DNA of 64,000 nt, from the NCBI RefSeq assembly GCF_030644365.1, contig NZ_CP130058.1, forward strand, positions 124,001 to 188,000, read 5' to 3'. Below the pieces are notes generated by a model. That model was given only the letters and a program-made list of their open reading frames with translations. It had not been told where the DNA came from and searched no databases. Position numbers and translations under genes: made by a program. This DNA comes from Schaalia sp. HMT-172 (GTDB lineage: Bacteria > Actinomycetota > Actinomycetes > Actinomycetales > Actinomycetaceae). Shown one piece after another: positions 9,701-17,774 of this stretch (position 1 is the first letter of the stretch; every line of letters begins with the position of its first letter).

Positions 9701-9743
9701 GCGACGCGGGCGTGGCGTGGCCGTGTGTGGATGTGCGATGCAT
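6711..9743 (-). CDS. LPxTG-type surface adhesin (paralogue of pilus tip protein)
   Basis: 1010 aa. The start is placed at the ATG at 9743, directly before a basic/hydrophobic signal peptide (HARRAARAWAASASALLVG... PAQA). An AQT/QAA 9-bp coding repeat follows the cleavage site. The N-terminal domain carries the signature GTVAAGKPFLLGTLRNNNLPI shared with the other two adhesins and resembling 'choice-of-anchor K'-type domains (tentative). Later come Cys-paired segments, beta-rich repeats and a SpaA/prealbumin-like domain with an E-box (YWLVETKAPDGH). The sorting signal is LPYSG at about residue 976, followed by a hydrophobic helix and an RRAARKRAA tail. It would be exported and anchored by sortase. 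It is transcribed away from the pilus cluster and lacks its own sortase. Confidence 0.88.
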   Translation of the reverse strand: MHRTSTHGHATPASPHSAVHARRAARAWAASASALLVGLVVAPPAQAAQTTQTAQAAQTTQTAQTAEEPGGASFTINNVASIFTDSVVNNSPTERTYPFIDPGDEPGVWDYNFRRLVYYGTVEDTRNQVDRYAYMETYKPNMWSRDGWVKPLDQWGPWPGGSLQDGTGWKRAQWLESSLASQGYWSYTTRSLPWGENPADNGVIFYNNETTVQGKIAPWKQTAMGFQPATPGTVAAGKPFLLGTLRNNNLPIFNNLERGTGRQQKTLTDIGQQRYFHGDLNLRIQGDGFAMQGAIPWDIEESQDDTETTVVPRAGGAYTIVANSVCDTNPDGSVAANGSRRKIRGKFTGPARLYNPEGRNTDQWLTGKTVCAQHVGAGNGTHDLYNKGQKGHINQTAGWAKAQRAENDWPDAVDISLRTPASNDTVSISTSTLPDTVWEKDGIRYRMTIWGFTDNGRSASCPAAPPEGAQPVTSMSTPELNMSFACLYASITQERYVRIHKVITTDGGRTYATGPSATFTSTATRDAVDAPAGATASSTTPDGTAVSGWVQGGSFNQTITPTGVGADKKGSMASYRAFLVGHSDFTITETGVTLEDPDEQWTLESISCVNGAGEAVAATVDTDTKSVNFAGVGAAASAAAQTIDCTFTNHAKSANVSVKQELVANGGNGPVTFDVDYKVTATNSGSLDADTGALQVAPGFPSSLTINSVRVAATQEGLGAGTELAAAGGRYQITDGDALPANSSREYWVRVNVTRSEAANVDESRFSCRYLGAPRSGYGLYSEVVTAANRDSDGSDNNKACAPVRVRTVVIAKAGRQFTNLQWPEIANEYVDAQGYSYYPLAGSEFAIYDVDPRVNGSATPVLTLDASNTGTFPYYWKVTTLATDKKYWLVETKAPDGHLLLPQPIGFTLSAQLGDGTGTNVMPDTEIFDQNKWTKASVQVYNSGYNDLTLDVQGMIIDGKFTATIMVADREAPTLPYSGGPGLYPYLAASAALIASALAARRAARKRAA
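9541..9612 (-). repeat. 9-bp in-frame coding repeat (Ala-Gln-Thr)
   Basis: The 9-bp unit (GTTTGCGCG and variants on the + strand) is repeated about seven times within the adhesin gene just after the signal peptide and encodes AQT/QAA triplets. Because the unit is a multiple of three, slippage would change length without breaking the frame. Confidence 0.8.
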
Positions 9744-9988
9744 GAGTACTCCGTCGTCCCGGGGCCCGTGGTTATTACAAAACTGACTAGTGGTCATGCT
9801 ATCTGTGCTGATAGGCACGTGCAAACATTTGTCACACCTGGATGGTTTGTGGGGATAGTCATTCGAGGCTAGTCTCGGTCGGCCCGTTTCTCTGCGCGCT
9901 TGGGGTGTGTGGGCTGCTTGGCCCCTTGTCTGCCCGGGGGCGTGTTGGGTGCGGGGTGCGGCGGGTGCGGCGGGTGCGGCGGGCGCAG
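9744..9988. other. Upstream region of minus-strand adhesin
   Basis: No gene is seen. Bases 9770-9870 are less GC-rich than the surroundings and probably hold the adhesin promoter on the minus strand. Bases 9951-9985 are a 9-bp GCGGGTGCG tandem array. Confidence 0.45.
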
Positions 9989-10044
9989 CCCTGGTGACCC
10001 ATGGTCCCGATGGTCCCCCAACGATGTCATGGTTCCTCAACAAC

Positions 10045-10151
10045 GTCGCACGTAATTCCCATGTAAACCTTTCAAATGTTGAAATCAGATCGTTGGAATT
10101 GCAACGTTTCTAGGCTTTGTTGAAAGTTCAGGCAATCGAATTACGTGCGAC
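10045..10151 (+). repeat. 107-bp family element R4
   Basis: Forward copy, 107 bp, ACGTAATT-type ends, CGTTGGAATTGCAACG inner hairpin and TTTCAAATGTTGAAA hairpin. It has the long conserved flank on the left and the short CTTTTAGGGG-type flank on the right. Confidence 0.92.
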
Positions 10152-10232
10152 TTTTAGGGGGAGTGTTCGGCCTGGCCCTGGTGATCCTACGGTCCCGATG
10201 GTCCCCCAATGATGTCATGGTTCCCCAACAAT

Positions 10233-10339
10233 GTCGCACGTAATTCCCATGTAAACCTTTCAAATGTTGCAATTGGATCGTTGGAATTGCAACGTTTCTA
10301 GGCTTTGTTGAAAGTTCAGGCAATCGAATTACGTGCGAC
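10233..10339 (+). repeat. 107-bp family element R5
   Basis: Forward copy, 107 bp, nearly identical to R4, with which it forms a tandem pair between the adhesin promoter and the end of sdaA. Confidence 0.92.
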
Positions 10340-10342
10340 TTT

Positions 10343-10430
10343 TGGGGCGGCTCGATGGCTCGGGGCGGCTCGATGGCTCGGGGTGGCTCGGGGGCGCGGC
10401 GGCGCGGCGGCGCGGCGGCTCGGGGGCGCG
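10343..10430 (+). repeat. G-rich minisatellite after sdaA
   Basis: A 19-bp unit (GCGGCTCGATGGCTCGGGG) is repeated about 2.5 times and then passes into GCGGCGC triplet-like repeats. It lies directly after the sdaA stop codon. It is not coding. Confidence 0.7.
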
Positions 10431-10431
10431 G

Positions 10432-12180
10432 TTAGCACTCCACGACGTTGACGGCCAGGCCGCCCTCCGACGTCTCCTTGTACTTCGACAGCATGTCGTT
10501 GCCGGTCTGGCGCATCGTCTCGATGACGACGTCCAGGCTCACCATGTGTCGCCCGTCGCCCCACAGGGCCATGCGCGCAGCGTTGATCGCCTTGACCGCG
10601 GCAATCGCGTTGCGCTCGATGCACGGCACCTGCACGAGGCCCGCCACCGGGTCGCAGGTCAGCCCCAGCGAGTGTTCCATCGCGATCTCCGCCGCGTTCT
10701 CCACCTGCTGCGGGGTGCCGCCGAGGGCCTGCGCCAGGCCCGCCGCCGCCATCGCCGAGGCCGACCCGACCTCGCCCTGGCAGCCGACCTCCGCGCCTGC
10801 AATGGACGCATTCGTCTTGATGAGCGCGCCGATCGCCGTGGCGGCTAGAAGGAACTCGTGCACGAGGGAGCGGCGGCGGGCCGCGCATTCCTCGACGGAC
10901 GAGGCCGGGGCCTCGTCGCCGGGTTCCGCGCCGCCCTTGGGGGCGGGGGCGGGGGCCGGGGGAGTCATGCGGATGTGGCACAGTGGCGCGCGCGCCTCGT
11001 CCTGCGTCGCAGGCCCCGCCGCGATGCCGGGCGCCGAGCCGGTCTCCGGGCAGTGCGTCACCAGGTAGCCCAGGACCGCCGGAATGACGCCCGCCGCGCC
11101 GTTCGTCGGCGCCGTCACCACCCGGTGGCCGGCCGCGTTTTCCTCGTTGACGGCCAGGGCGAACAGGTTCACCCAGTCCATGGCTCGCATCGGGTCGGCC
11201 ACCGTCGACGCCCATGCCGTGGACCCCGAGCGGTGAGCGCCGGAGCCGGCCCCGGCCTCGTCCGTTGAATCCCCGGGGGCGCCCGTCAGGCGCCGCGCGA
11301 GCTTGCCGGCCAGCGCACGGGCGCGGCGCGGCACGTCGAGGCCGCCCGGCAGGATGCCCGCCGCCGACGTGCCCGCGTCCACGCAGTCGAACATCGTGTC
11401 CGCGATGCGGTCCAGGTAGGCGTTGAGGGTGTCGCGTGGGCGCACTGCCTCCTCATTGGCGCGCACCAGTTCGGCGACGCTCAGGCCTGACGCCTCGCAC
11501 TGGGCGAGCAGCTGGGCGCCCGACGCGAAGGGGTGCGGCGCGGGAACGTCGATGCCGACGCCGGCCTGGCTGGATGCGAGCGAGGAAACCTCGGGGTGAA
11601 GCGGGTCGTCGTTCGTCTGTAGCATGACGAAGCCGCCGCCCACCGAGTAGTAGGTGCGCTGGAGGATCGTGTCGCCGTCGCCGCCGCTCGCGGTGATCGT
11701 CAGTGCGTTCACGTGATAGGGGAGGACCGTGCGTGGGATGAATCGGATGTCCTCGGCGATGTTCAGGGGCACGCGCGTGCCCGAGGGCAGCGTGAGGGTG
11801 CCCGTGCTCGCCAGCGTCGGGAGGATCGCCTCCACCGTGTGTATGTCCACCGTCTCCGGGTCGTAGCCCGCCAGGCCCAGCAGCACCGCGCGGTCCGTCG
11901 AGTGTCCGCGGCCCGTCGCCCCCAGCGACCCGAACAGGTCGATCGTGATGCGCGAGGGTGGCGTGAGGGTCGTCAGCTCCGTCGTGAAGGCCAGGCCCGC
12001 GCGCATTGGGCCCACCGTGTGCGACGAGGAGGGCCCGATCCCGATGCGGAACATGTCGAAGACCGACAGGGGGTGGGGCGCGTCGTGCGCGGCGACCTCG
12101 CCGGAGACGATGGCGGCGGGGGTCGGGCGCGACGGGTCGTAGGCGGTGACGGGCACGAGGGCGACGGGGCGTAGATCCAT
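10432..12180 (-). CDS. sdaA: L-serine ammonia-lyase, single-polypeptide iron-sulfur type
   Basis: 582 aa. Deaminates L-serine to pyruvate and ammonia in the cytoplasm. The beta domain carries [19 protein letters not shown] and [20 protein letters not shown]. The alpha domain carries [48 protein letters not shown] and [20 protein letters not shown], whose cysteines are the expected [4Fe-4S] ligands. It is longer than the usual 450-460 aa for two reasons. There is an N-terminal extension of about 38 residues before the conserved start. There is also a Pro/Ala-rich insert of about 55 residues between HCPETG and the [13 protein letters not shown] helix. ATG 12180 follows a CACAAT hexamer at 12188-12193 by 7 nt, so it may be leaderless. 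A shorter product starting nearer the FDMFRIG motif cannot be excluded. Confidence 0.93.
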   Translation of the reverse strand: MDLRPVALVPVTAYDPSRPTPAAIVSGEVAAHDAPHPLSVFDMFRIGIGPSSSHTVGPMRAGLAFTTELTTLTPPSRITIDLFGSLGATGRGHSTDRAVLLGLAGYDPETVDIHTVEAILPTLASTGTLTLPSGTRVPLNIAEDIRFIPRTVLPYHVNALTITASGGDGDTILQRTYYSVGGGFVMLQTNDDPLHPEVSSLASSQAGVGIDVPAPHPFASGAQLLAQCEASGLSVAELVRANEEAVRPRDTLNAYLDRIADTMFDCVDAGTSAAGILPGGLDVPRRARALAGKLARRLTGAPGDSTDEAGAGSGAHRSGSTAWASTVADPMRAMDWVNLFALAVNEENAAGHRVVTAPTNGAAGVIPAVLGYLVTHCPETGSAPGIAAGPATQDEARAPLCHIRMTPPAPAPAPKGGAEPGDEAPASSVEECAARRRSLVHEFLLAATAIGALIKTNASIAGAEVGCQGEVGSASAMAAAGLAQALGGTPQQVENAAEIAMEHSLGLTCDPVAGLVQVPCIERNAIAAVKAINAARMALWGDGRHMVSLDVVIETMRQTGNDMLSKYKETSEGGLAVNVVEC

Positions 12181-12216
12181 GCGCCCTATTGTGCAGGGGT
12201 GTGGGTGCTTGCGCGT

Positions 12217-12285
12217 GACGAGGCTGGGGCGCGGTGGCGGGTGCTCGCGACGAGGCCGGGGCGCGGTGGCGGGTGCCCTGAGGTT
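12217..12285 (+). repeat. 32-bp tandem duplication containing the GACGAGGCCGGGGC motif
   Basis: Two tandem units of GACGAGGC(T/C)GGGGCGCGGT followed by GGCGGGTGC lie upstream of sdaA. The second contains an exact copy (12249-12262) of the recurrent 14-mer and the first differs at one base. Confidence 0.8.
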
Positions 12286-12362
12286 CGGTGGTGCGGAGCT
12301 GCGTTGGCGTGTTGGCGTGTGCGGGCGTGTGTGGGCACCGTTAGGCGTGGTTGCCGAAAAAT

Positions 12363-12468
12363 GTCGCACGTAATTCCATGTAAACCTTTCAAACTTTGAA
12401 ACCAGACCGTTGGGATTGCAACGTTTGTGGGCGGTGTTGAATTTTCGGGTAGCCGAATTACGTGCGAC
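12363..12468 (+). repeat. 107-bp family element R6
   Basis: Forward copy, 106 bp, ACGTAATT-type ends, in the divergent region between sdaA and the pilus operon. Long flank (GGTTGCCGAAAAATG) on the left and short flank (CTTTTGGGG) on the right. Confidence 0.9.
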
Positions 12469-12555
12469 TTTTGGGGTGGGGTGGTGAAGGGGGGTGTGGG
12501 CGAGGCGTGGGCGGGAGGCGTCCGAGTGGCGAGTGGGGGGCATGAAAGGCCTTGT

Positions 12556-12790
12556 GGTACCGATCTTTTGTAGGGTGTCAAGCTCTGCATAGTTCCACGA
12601 TCGGATTTGTTGCCAGCCGTTAAAAATAACAATTTAGCTACTTATGTTGCGATAATATGAATAGATACCAGCCGGTCAAACCGCGATATCCTGCGGAAAG
12701 ACGGCTTGACTGTTGTTCTGTAACGTAGCCCACTAGCAAAGTCGTGAAAATGGGGTTGCATTTTTGAGTAACCGCGACGTAGGCTGTGTG
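12556..12790 (+). promoter_or_regulatory. AT-rich leader/promoter region of the pilus operon
   Basis: This stretch is far more AT-rich than the rest of the window. Bases 12671-12707 can fold: AGCCGGTC pairs with GACGGCT (one bulge), AAA faces AAA, and CCGC pairs with GCGG around a GATATCCT loop. A weak promoter candidate is TTGCAT (12756-12761) with TAGGCT (12780-12785) at 18-bp spacing. GATAAT at 12653-12658 is another possible -10 hexamer. The start site is not fixed by sequence alone. Confidence 0.4.
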
Positions 12791-12868
12791 TCATCAAGGT
12801 TGTGGAAAAACCGAACCGGACGTCCCTCCGGTCACAACACAGCACAAGAACGTCAAGGAGAACGATCG

Positions 12869-15800
12869 ATGACAGCAAGTCGAGCGCGCGCGGGCCACGC
12901 GCGGACCAAGCGAGCAGGAGTCGCCTCCCGCGCCCTGGCCGCCCTGGCCGTCGTGGCTACTGCGGCCAGCACGCTGGTCGTCTCCCAGGTCGCCGCTCCC
13001 GAGGCCGCCCAGGCCGCCCAGGAGCCCGCCGCCACTGGTATCAATGTTGGTCCCGTCCGTGCGAGCATGGGAACGGGCATTATCAATGCGTCCGAGACGG
13101 ACACGACGACTAGTTATCCCAATAACTACATTCGCTACGGCATCGTGCCCGGAATGTCGGAGACCCCTTTCTCTCGCGCCGGCATCAACGGCGGCAAGCC
13201 GATCACTGACAACAAGCCTGTCGGCACCCAGCTGGGCGGCACGTTCGCCAATAACAATGATCTGTGGACCTACATCACTCGAGGCTGGCCCTGGAAGTGG
13301 GATGAGAATCCTACAGGGACAAGTGACAGCGAAAAGTGGATGCAAGCGCAATACACGAAGTGGCACAACGGCGGTGACGCCAAGCTGTGGGCCAACGGCC
13401 AGTCGTCGATTGGTTTCAAGCCGAACGATCCTGGCACCGTCCAGCCGGGCGAAACCTTCCTGCTCGGCGCGATCCGCCACAACAACCTGCCGATTCGAGG
13501 CGGCGCCGACGTTAAGCCTTACCTGCACTCGAGCTTGAACATCACGATCCCCGACCTGCTTGGCTCTCAGCCCGAGAGCTTCCCCTTTGTCAACCAGGAA
13601 ACATATAACACGCTGTCCTCGACGATCATCTACCGCAAGGGCGGCGCCTACATTAAGCATCCCGGCATTGCTGGAACCGGCACGTGCCGTAGTGGCTTTG
13701 GTGTGGATGGTAAGCCGGCCACGGACAAGCCGCTCGTGCAGTCAGGCGTTGATAATATGCGTGACGCCGTCATGGACCAGGGAATCTACTATGGCACGCC
13801 CCAGTGGGCAATGAAGGACGGCAAGTACGTTCTGGATGAGAATGGGCAGAGGCAGTTCATTGGTACCGCCTATGAGCCGGATCCGATCGACCCCTCCGAC
13901 CGCTCGAAGGGCTACGTCAACAAGCCTGAATCTCAGTCGGGACGCTACTACTGCGTCAAGTACGTGGGCGAGGGCAACGGAGACTACGATCTCTACAGCC
14001 AGTACTACAACAAGGGTGCGGCACAGCCCTTCAACCAGATTTCCGGCAAGCGGGTTGAGCCCATTGACTGGCCTGGCGCCAAGGGTAACGTCAACGAGAA
14101 CCCATACGTGTGGGACAATGTGAAGCTGCAGAAGACGACGTCGGACGATACTTTCACGAAGAACGGACGCACCTACCGACTGCAGCTGTGGGGCTTCGTT
14201 CCCGCGAACAACCCCAGGACGCTCATCACCCCGGATAACATCAACAGTATCCCCACCGCCGACTGCCCGGCGACGCCTCCGGCGGACGCCAAGCGTACCG
14301 ACACCTTCATCACGCAGGAGCTCTCGGTCAACTACGGCTGCCTCTACGGCGTCATCACCGAGGAGCGCTCCGTGCGCATCGTGAAGTCCGTCGAGGATCC
14401 CTCGGGTGCCAACCCGACGATCCCGGCTGCTAACTTCGCAGTGACCACGGGTTCCACCTGGGCGGACAATACGAGCCGTACCCCGGCGACCACCGGCACG
14501 GTGACCGTCTCGAAGCCCACGGCTTCCTCAGCCCCGGCCAAGACCTCGTACATCTCCGCAGCCGACCCGGCCGCGACGCTGACCCCCACCGGCTTCGGTG
14601 AGGGAGGCGCGAAGTACGACTCGACGTTCATCCCCTTCGAGGTCGGCAACTCCGACTTCACCATCACGGAGAAGGACATCTCGACCGGCGGCGAGGACAA
14701 GTGGAGCCTCAAGGACATCAAGTGCGTCAACGGCATCGGTGAAGACGTCGCCGTAACCAAGACTGAGCGCGGCGTCAACTTCAAGAACGTCGGCGGCGCA
14801 GCCTCCAACGAGGCAGCCCCCATCACCTGTACGTTCGTCAACGAATACCAGGCTCCCAAGCTGCGCGTCCAGAAGACCATCGAGAACAACGGCGGCGCCG
14901 GCGGCGCCACCACCTTCAACGTGGACTACAAGATCGTCGCCACCAACGACGGCTCGCTGGCCGCCAACACCGGCAAGCTCACCGACAAGCCCGACTTCGC
15001 GAAGGGCCTGGAGATCAACTCCGCCAAGATCGCCGAGACCCAGGCTGGCCTCGACTCCGCGGCCGACGCGACCGCTACCGGCGGCGTCTACACGCTGACC
15101 GACGGCGTCGAGCTGGCCCCCGGTGCCACCAAGGAATACTGGATCCGCTTCTCGGTGACCCGCAACCCCGCGGCCGCCGGCTACAACGAGGCTGACCTGG
15201 CCTGCTCCGTCAACGGAAACAACGAGCTCGCTCCCGGCAAGGGTCTCTTCAACGAGGTCTTGGCTGAGAACGGCAAGGACAGTGACGGTACGAGCAACAA
15301 CAAGGCCTGTGGCCCGACCGTCCCCCACGACTTCGTGATCGTGAAGGCCGGCACGCAGAACACCGGCTCCACCTTCGCGGACGCCTCGAACCAGTACATC
15401 GGTCCGAACAACGCGGCCATGTACCCCCTGAAGGGCGCCGAGTTCGCGATCTACAAGTCCAACCCCAACACGGATGCGAACGCCACCGTGGTCAAGACCC
15501 TGACCCAGGCCAACGCGACCGACGGATACTACTGGAGCGTCAACGACCTCGATCTTGACACCGCCTACTGGCTGGTCGAGACCAAGGCACCCGCCGGACA
15601 CTCCCTGCTGCCCCAGCCCCTCGAGTTCAAGCTGACCACCGCCCGCCCGGACGGCTCCGGCACGAACGTTGAGCTCGCGGCCGACCTCACGGACCAGGCC
15701 AAGTGGGCCACGAGCGCCGTCCAGGCGTTCTCCTCCGAGGCCACCGGCATCTCCGGCCCCCAGGGCTTCATGGCTGCCGGAACCCGCAAGGCCACCCTGG

Positions 15801-15943
15801 TCGTCAAGGACACACAGGTTGGCGAGCTGCCCAAGGCAGGCAGCACCGGAATCTACCCCTACATCGGCGTCGCAGCGGCGCTCATGTCCGGGGCGATGGT
15901 GATGACCGTGGTCACCACCAAGAGGCGCAAGGCACTCGCCTGA
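12869..15943 (+). CDS. Pilus tip adhesin, LPxTG-type
   Basis: 1024 aa from ATG 12869, chosen because AAGGAG lies at 12855-12860. The signal peptide (ASRALAALAVVATAASTLVVS, ending AAQA) has a long charged n-region. The N-terminal domain contains GTVQPGETFLLGAIRHNNLPI, the shared adhesin signature. The middle has Cys-containing beta domains (CPATPPADAK... YGCLYGVITEERSVRI), then three beta-sandwich-like repeats and a SpaA-like domain with the E-box YWLVETKAPAGH. The sorting signal is LPKAG at residue 987, followed by a membrane helix and KRRKALA. Gene order large adhesin, pilin, class C sortase matches Actinomyces fimbrial operons (fimQ-fimP-srtC1 arrangement), so it is probably the tip subunit. 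The pilin gene starts 82 nt after its stop. Confidence 0.88.
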   Translation: MTASRARAGHARTKRAGVASRALAALAVVATAASTLVVSQVAAPEAAQAAQEPAATGINVGPVRASMGTGIINASETDTTTSYPNNYIRYGIVPGMSETPFSRAGINGGKPITDNKPVGTQLGGTFANNNDLWTYITRGWPWKWDENPTGTSDSEKWMQAQYTKWHNGGDAKLWANGQSSIGFKPNDPGTVQPGETFLLGAIRHNNLPIRGGADVKPYLHSSLNITIPDLLGSQPESFPFVNQETYNTLSSTIIYRKGGAYIKHPGIAGTGTCRSGFGVDGKPATDKPLVQSGVDNMRDAVMDQGIYYGTPQWAMKDGKYVLDENGQRQFIGTAYEPDPIDPSDRSKGYVNKPESQSGRYYCVKYVGEGNGDYDLYSQYYNKGAAQPFNQISGKRVEPIDWPGAKGNVNENPYVWDNVKLQKTTSDDTFTKNGRTYRLQLWGFVPANNPRTLITPDNINSIPTADCPATPPADAKRTDTFITQELSVNYGCLYGVITEERSVRIVKSVEDPSGANPTIPAANFAVTTGSTWADNTSRTPATTGTVTVSKPTASSAPAKTSYISAADPAATLTPTGFGEGGAKYDSTFIPFEVGNSDFTITEKDISTGGEDKWSLKDIKCVNGIGEDVAVTKTERGVNFKNVGGAASNEAAPITCTFVNEYQAPKLRVQKTIENNGGAGGATTFNVDYKIVATNDGSLAANTGKLTDKPDFAKGLEINSAKIAETQAGLDSAADATATGGVYTLTDGVELAPGATKEYWIRFSVTRNPAAAGYNEADLACSVNGNNELAPGKGLFNEVLAENGKDSDGTSNNKACGPTVPHDFVIVKAGTQNTGSTFADASNQYIGPNNAAMYPLKGAEFAIYKSNPNTDANATVVKTLTQANATDGYYWSVNDLDLDTAYWLVETKAPAGHSLLPQPLEFKLTTARPDGSGTNVELAADLTDQAKWATSAVQAFSSEATGISGPQGFMAAGTRKATLVVKDTQVGELPKAGSTGIYPYIGVAAALMSGAMVMTVVTTKRRKALA

Positions 15944-16025
15944 GCCACCCATGAGGTCCCGTGACCACGGTGACCCACCATCAAGAAAAACTCCCGAAAT
16001 CACACACACAGGAGAAAGAAAACCC

Positions 16026-17636
16026 ATGAGCACCACGAAGACCCGCCGCAGCCTGAGCCTGCTCGCAGCCTTCGCCGTCGCCGCCGGCGCGCTGGCCCTG
16101 CCCGCCGCCACCTCCGCGACGCAGGCTGCCCCCGCCTTCGGCCTCGCTGCCACCGTCACGCGCGCCCCGTCGCTCGTTGACCTCGACGCCACCAAGACCG
16201 GCTCCATCACCATCCACAAGCTGGTCAAGGACGACACCAACGGCACCACCGCCGGCAACGGCCTCGAGGACGCCACCGCGACCGGCACGCCCCTCGACGG
16301 CGCGACCTTCACCGTCGAGAAGCTGACCAACGTCGACCTCACCACGCAGGCCGGCTGGGAGAAGCTCGCTGGCTACAACGGCAACGTTGACACCGCGAAG
16401 GCTGACGGCACCGACCCTGCCGTCGAGAAGACCACCGCCGGCGGCGGCCTGGCTAAGTTCGACAGCCTCCCCCTCGGCGCCTACATCGTGACCGAGACCG
16501 CGACCCCCGCGGGCTACGTCGGCTCCAAGCCCTTCATCATCACGGTGCCCATGACGCACCCGACCGACCTCAACAAGTGGGTCTACGACGTCCACGCCTA
16601 CCCGAAGAACTCCAAGGCTGGCATCGACAAGACGGTCAACGACGCGGACACCCCGGCCATCGGCTCCGCGATCTCCTACACCATCAAGTCGGACATCCCC
16701 GCCGCTGAGGCCCTCGACTACTACGACGTCGTCGACCAGTACGACAAGCGCGTCGAGCTGCCCGAGGCGAACGTCGCCCTGAAGATCATCGACGGCAAGA
16801 CCGGCGAGGTCGCCCTCGTCAAGGACACCGACTACAAGCTGATCTCCGCCACCGGCACCGACGGCAAGACCATGTTCTGGACCGCCGAGTTCACCGCTGA
16901 CGGCCGGAAGAAGCTGCTCGACAACCGCAAGGACGACACCACCAAGGTCCAGATGGACCTGTCCGGCACCGTCAAGGACAAGGTTGAGGCTGACGGCCTG
17001 TTCAAGAACAAGGCCATCCTGCTCCCCAACGCCCCCTCCAATGGCTGGAAGCCCAACTCGGGTGAGGTTCCCCCGCCGGACTACCCGAACTCCGAGGTTG
17101 TCTCCAAGTTCGGCAAGGTGAAGATCACCAAGGTCAACGCCAAGGATCCCGCCACCAAGCTGAAGGGCGCCCAGTTCGAGGTCTACAAGTGCACGCCTCA
17201 GTCCACCCCGACCACGAACTTCGAGTCCGTCGACGCGAGCCTCGATGAGAAGCTGAGCCCCGCCGGTACGACCACTTTCGAGACCGACACCGACGGTGTG
17301 GTCACCATCGACGGCCTGCGCAACAACGACTGGGAGAACAACGCCGTCGTCGCCAACCCCGGCTACTACTGCCTCGTCGAGGTCAAGGCCCCCGACGGCT
17401 TCGAGCTCCAGACCCGCCCGATCGCCTTCCAGGTCCTGCAGACCAACTCCACCAAGGATAACGAGTACACCCTCGCGACGACCGTCAAGGACGTCCCGCA
17501 CAACGGTGGCTTCAACCTGCCGCTGACCGGTGCTGCCGGCATCGGCGTGCTGATCGGCGCTGGCGCCCTCCTCGTGGGCGGCTCCGGTGCGATCGCGCTG
17601 GCCAACAAGCGCCGCAAGGAGCAGGCCGACGCCTGA
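16026..17636 (+). CDS. Major fimbrial shaft subunit (FimP/SpaA-like pilin)
   Basis: 536 aa. ATG 16026 has GGAGAAAG just upstream (16011-16018). The signal peptide (SLSLLAAFAVAAGALALPAA) is followed by a CnaA/SpaA-type domain with a first E-box-like segment YIVTETATPAGY (about 153-164). The pilin motif is WVYDVHAYPKN with Lys194 as the expected cross-linking lysine. A second E-box, YCLVEVKAPDGFE, lies near the C-terminus. The sorting signal is a canonical LPLTG at 498-502 with a hydrophobic helix and KRRKEQADA tail. Length matches the roughly 530-aa type 1 and 2 fimbrillins of Actinomyces. In this family the sortase joins the LPxTG threonine of one subunit to the pilin-motif lysine of the next. 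A perfect 32-bp palindrome separates it from the sortase gene. Confidence 0.93.
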   Translation: MSTTKTRRSLSLLAAFAVAAGALALPAATSATQAAPAFGLAATVTRAPSLVDLDATKTGSITIHKLVKDDTNGTTAGNGLEDATATGTPLDGATFTVEKLTNVDLTTQAGWEKLAGYNGNVDTAKADGTDPAVEKTTAGGGLAKFDSLPLGAYIVTETATPAGYVGSKPFIITVPMTHPTDLNKWVYDVHAYPKNSKAGIDKTVNDADTPAIGSAISYTIKSDIPAAEALDYYDVVDQYDKRVELPEANVALKIIDGKTGEVALVKDTDYKLISATGTDGKTMFWTAEFTADGRKKLLDNRKDDTTKVQMDLSGTVKDKVEADGLFKNKAILLPNAPSNGWKPNSGEVPPPDYPNSEVVSKFGKVKITKVNAKDPATKLKGAQFEVYKCTPQSTPTTNFESVDASLDEKLSPAGTTTFETDTDGVVTIDGLRNNDWENNAVVANPGYYCLVEVKAPDGFELQTRPIAFQVLQTNSTKDNEYTLATTVKDVPHNGGFNLPLTGAAGIGVLIGAGALLVGGSGAIALANKRRKEQADA

Positions 17637-17659
17637 TCCTCGCTAGCTAGCGACACACA

Positions 17660-17691
17660 GGGGGGTGTGGACCCGCGGGTCCACACCCCCC
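17660..17691. terminator. Perfect 32-bp palindrome between pilin and sortase genes
   Basis: GGGGGGTGTGGACCC is followed by its exact complement around a CCGCGG centre. It lies 24 nt after the pilin stop and before the sortase start. It is probably a partial terminator that lowers sortase expression relative to pilin. A small CGCTAGCTAGCG palindrome precedes it at 17641-17652. Confidence 0.7.
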
Positions 17692-17774
17692 TCGCGTTGC
17701 CCGCAACCACCCCCAAGCGGTACTACCCTGTAACCAGACAAACTTCCACGGCCTCGGCAATGAATGGAGAAAGC

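Larger units (their letters stand above)
9989..10339 (+). repeat. Tandem duplication (about 188-bp period) carrying R4 and R5
   Basis: Two adjacent units, 9989-10151 and 10176-10339, each consist of about 56 bp of flank (GGTCCCGATGGTCCCCCAA, then GGTTCCTCAACAA) plus a 107-bp element. The copies are nearly identical, so the duplication looks recent. Confidence 0.9.

Noticed and set aside
10045-10339. Riboswitch in front of the adhesin gene
   Set aside because: The folded segment belongs to the 107-bp family found at 17 unrelated loci, so it is not gene-specific.
14528-16345. Minus-strand open frame across the adhesin/pilin junction
   Set aside because: It opposes two genes with signal peptides, pilin motif and sorting signals; its composition is that of an antisense shadow.
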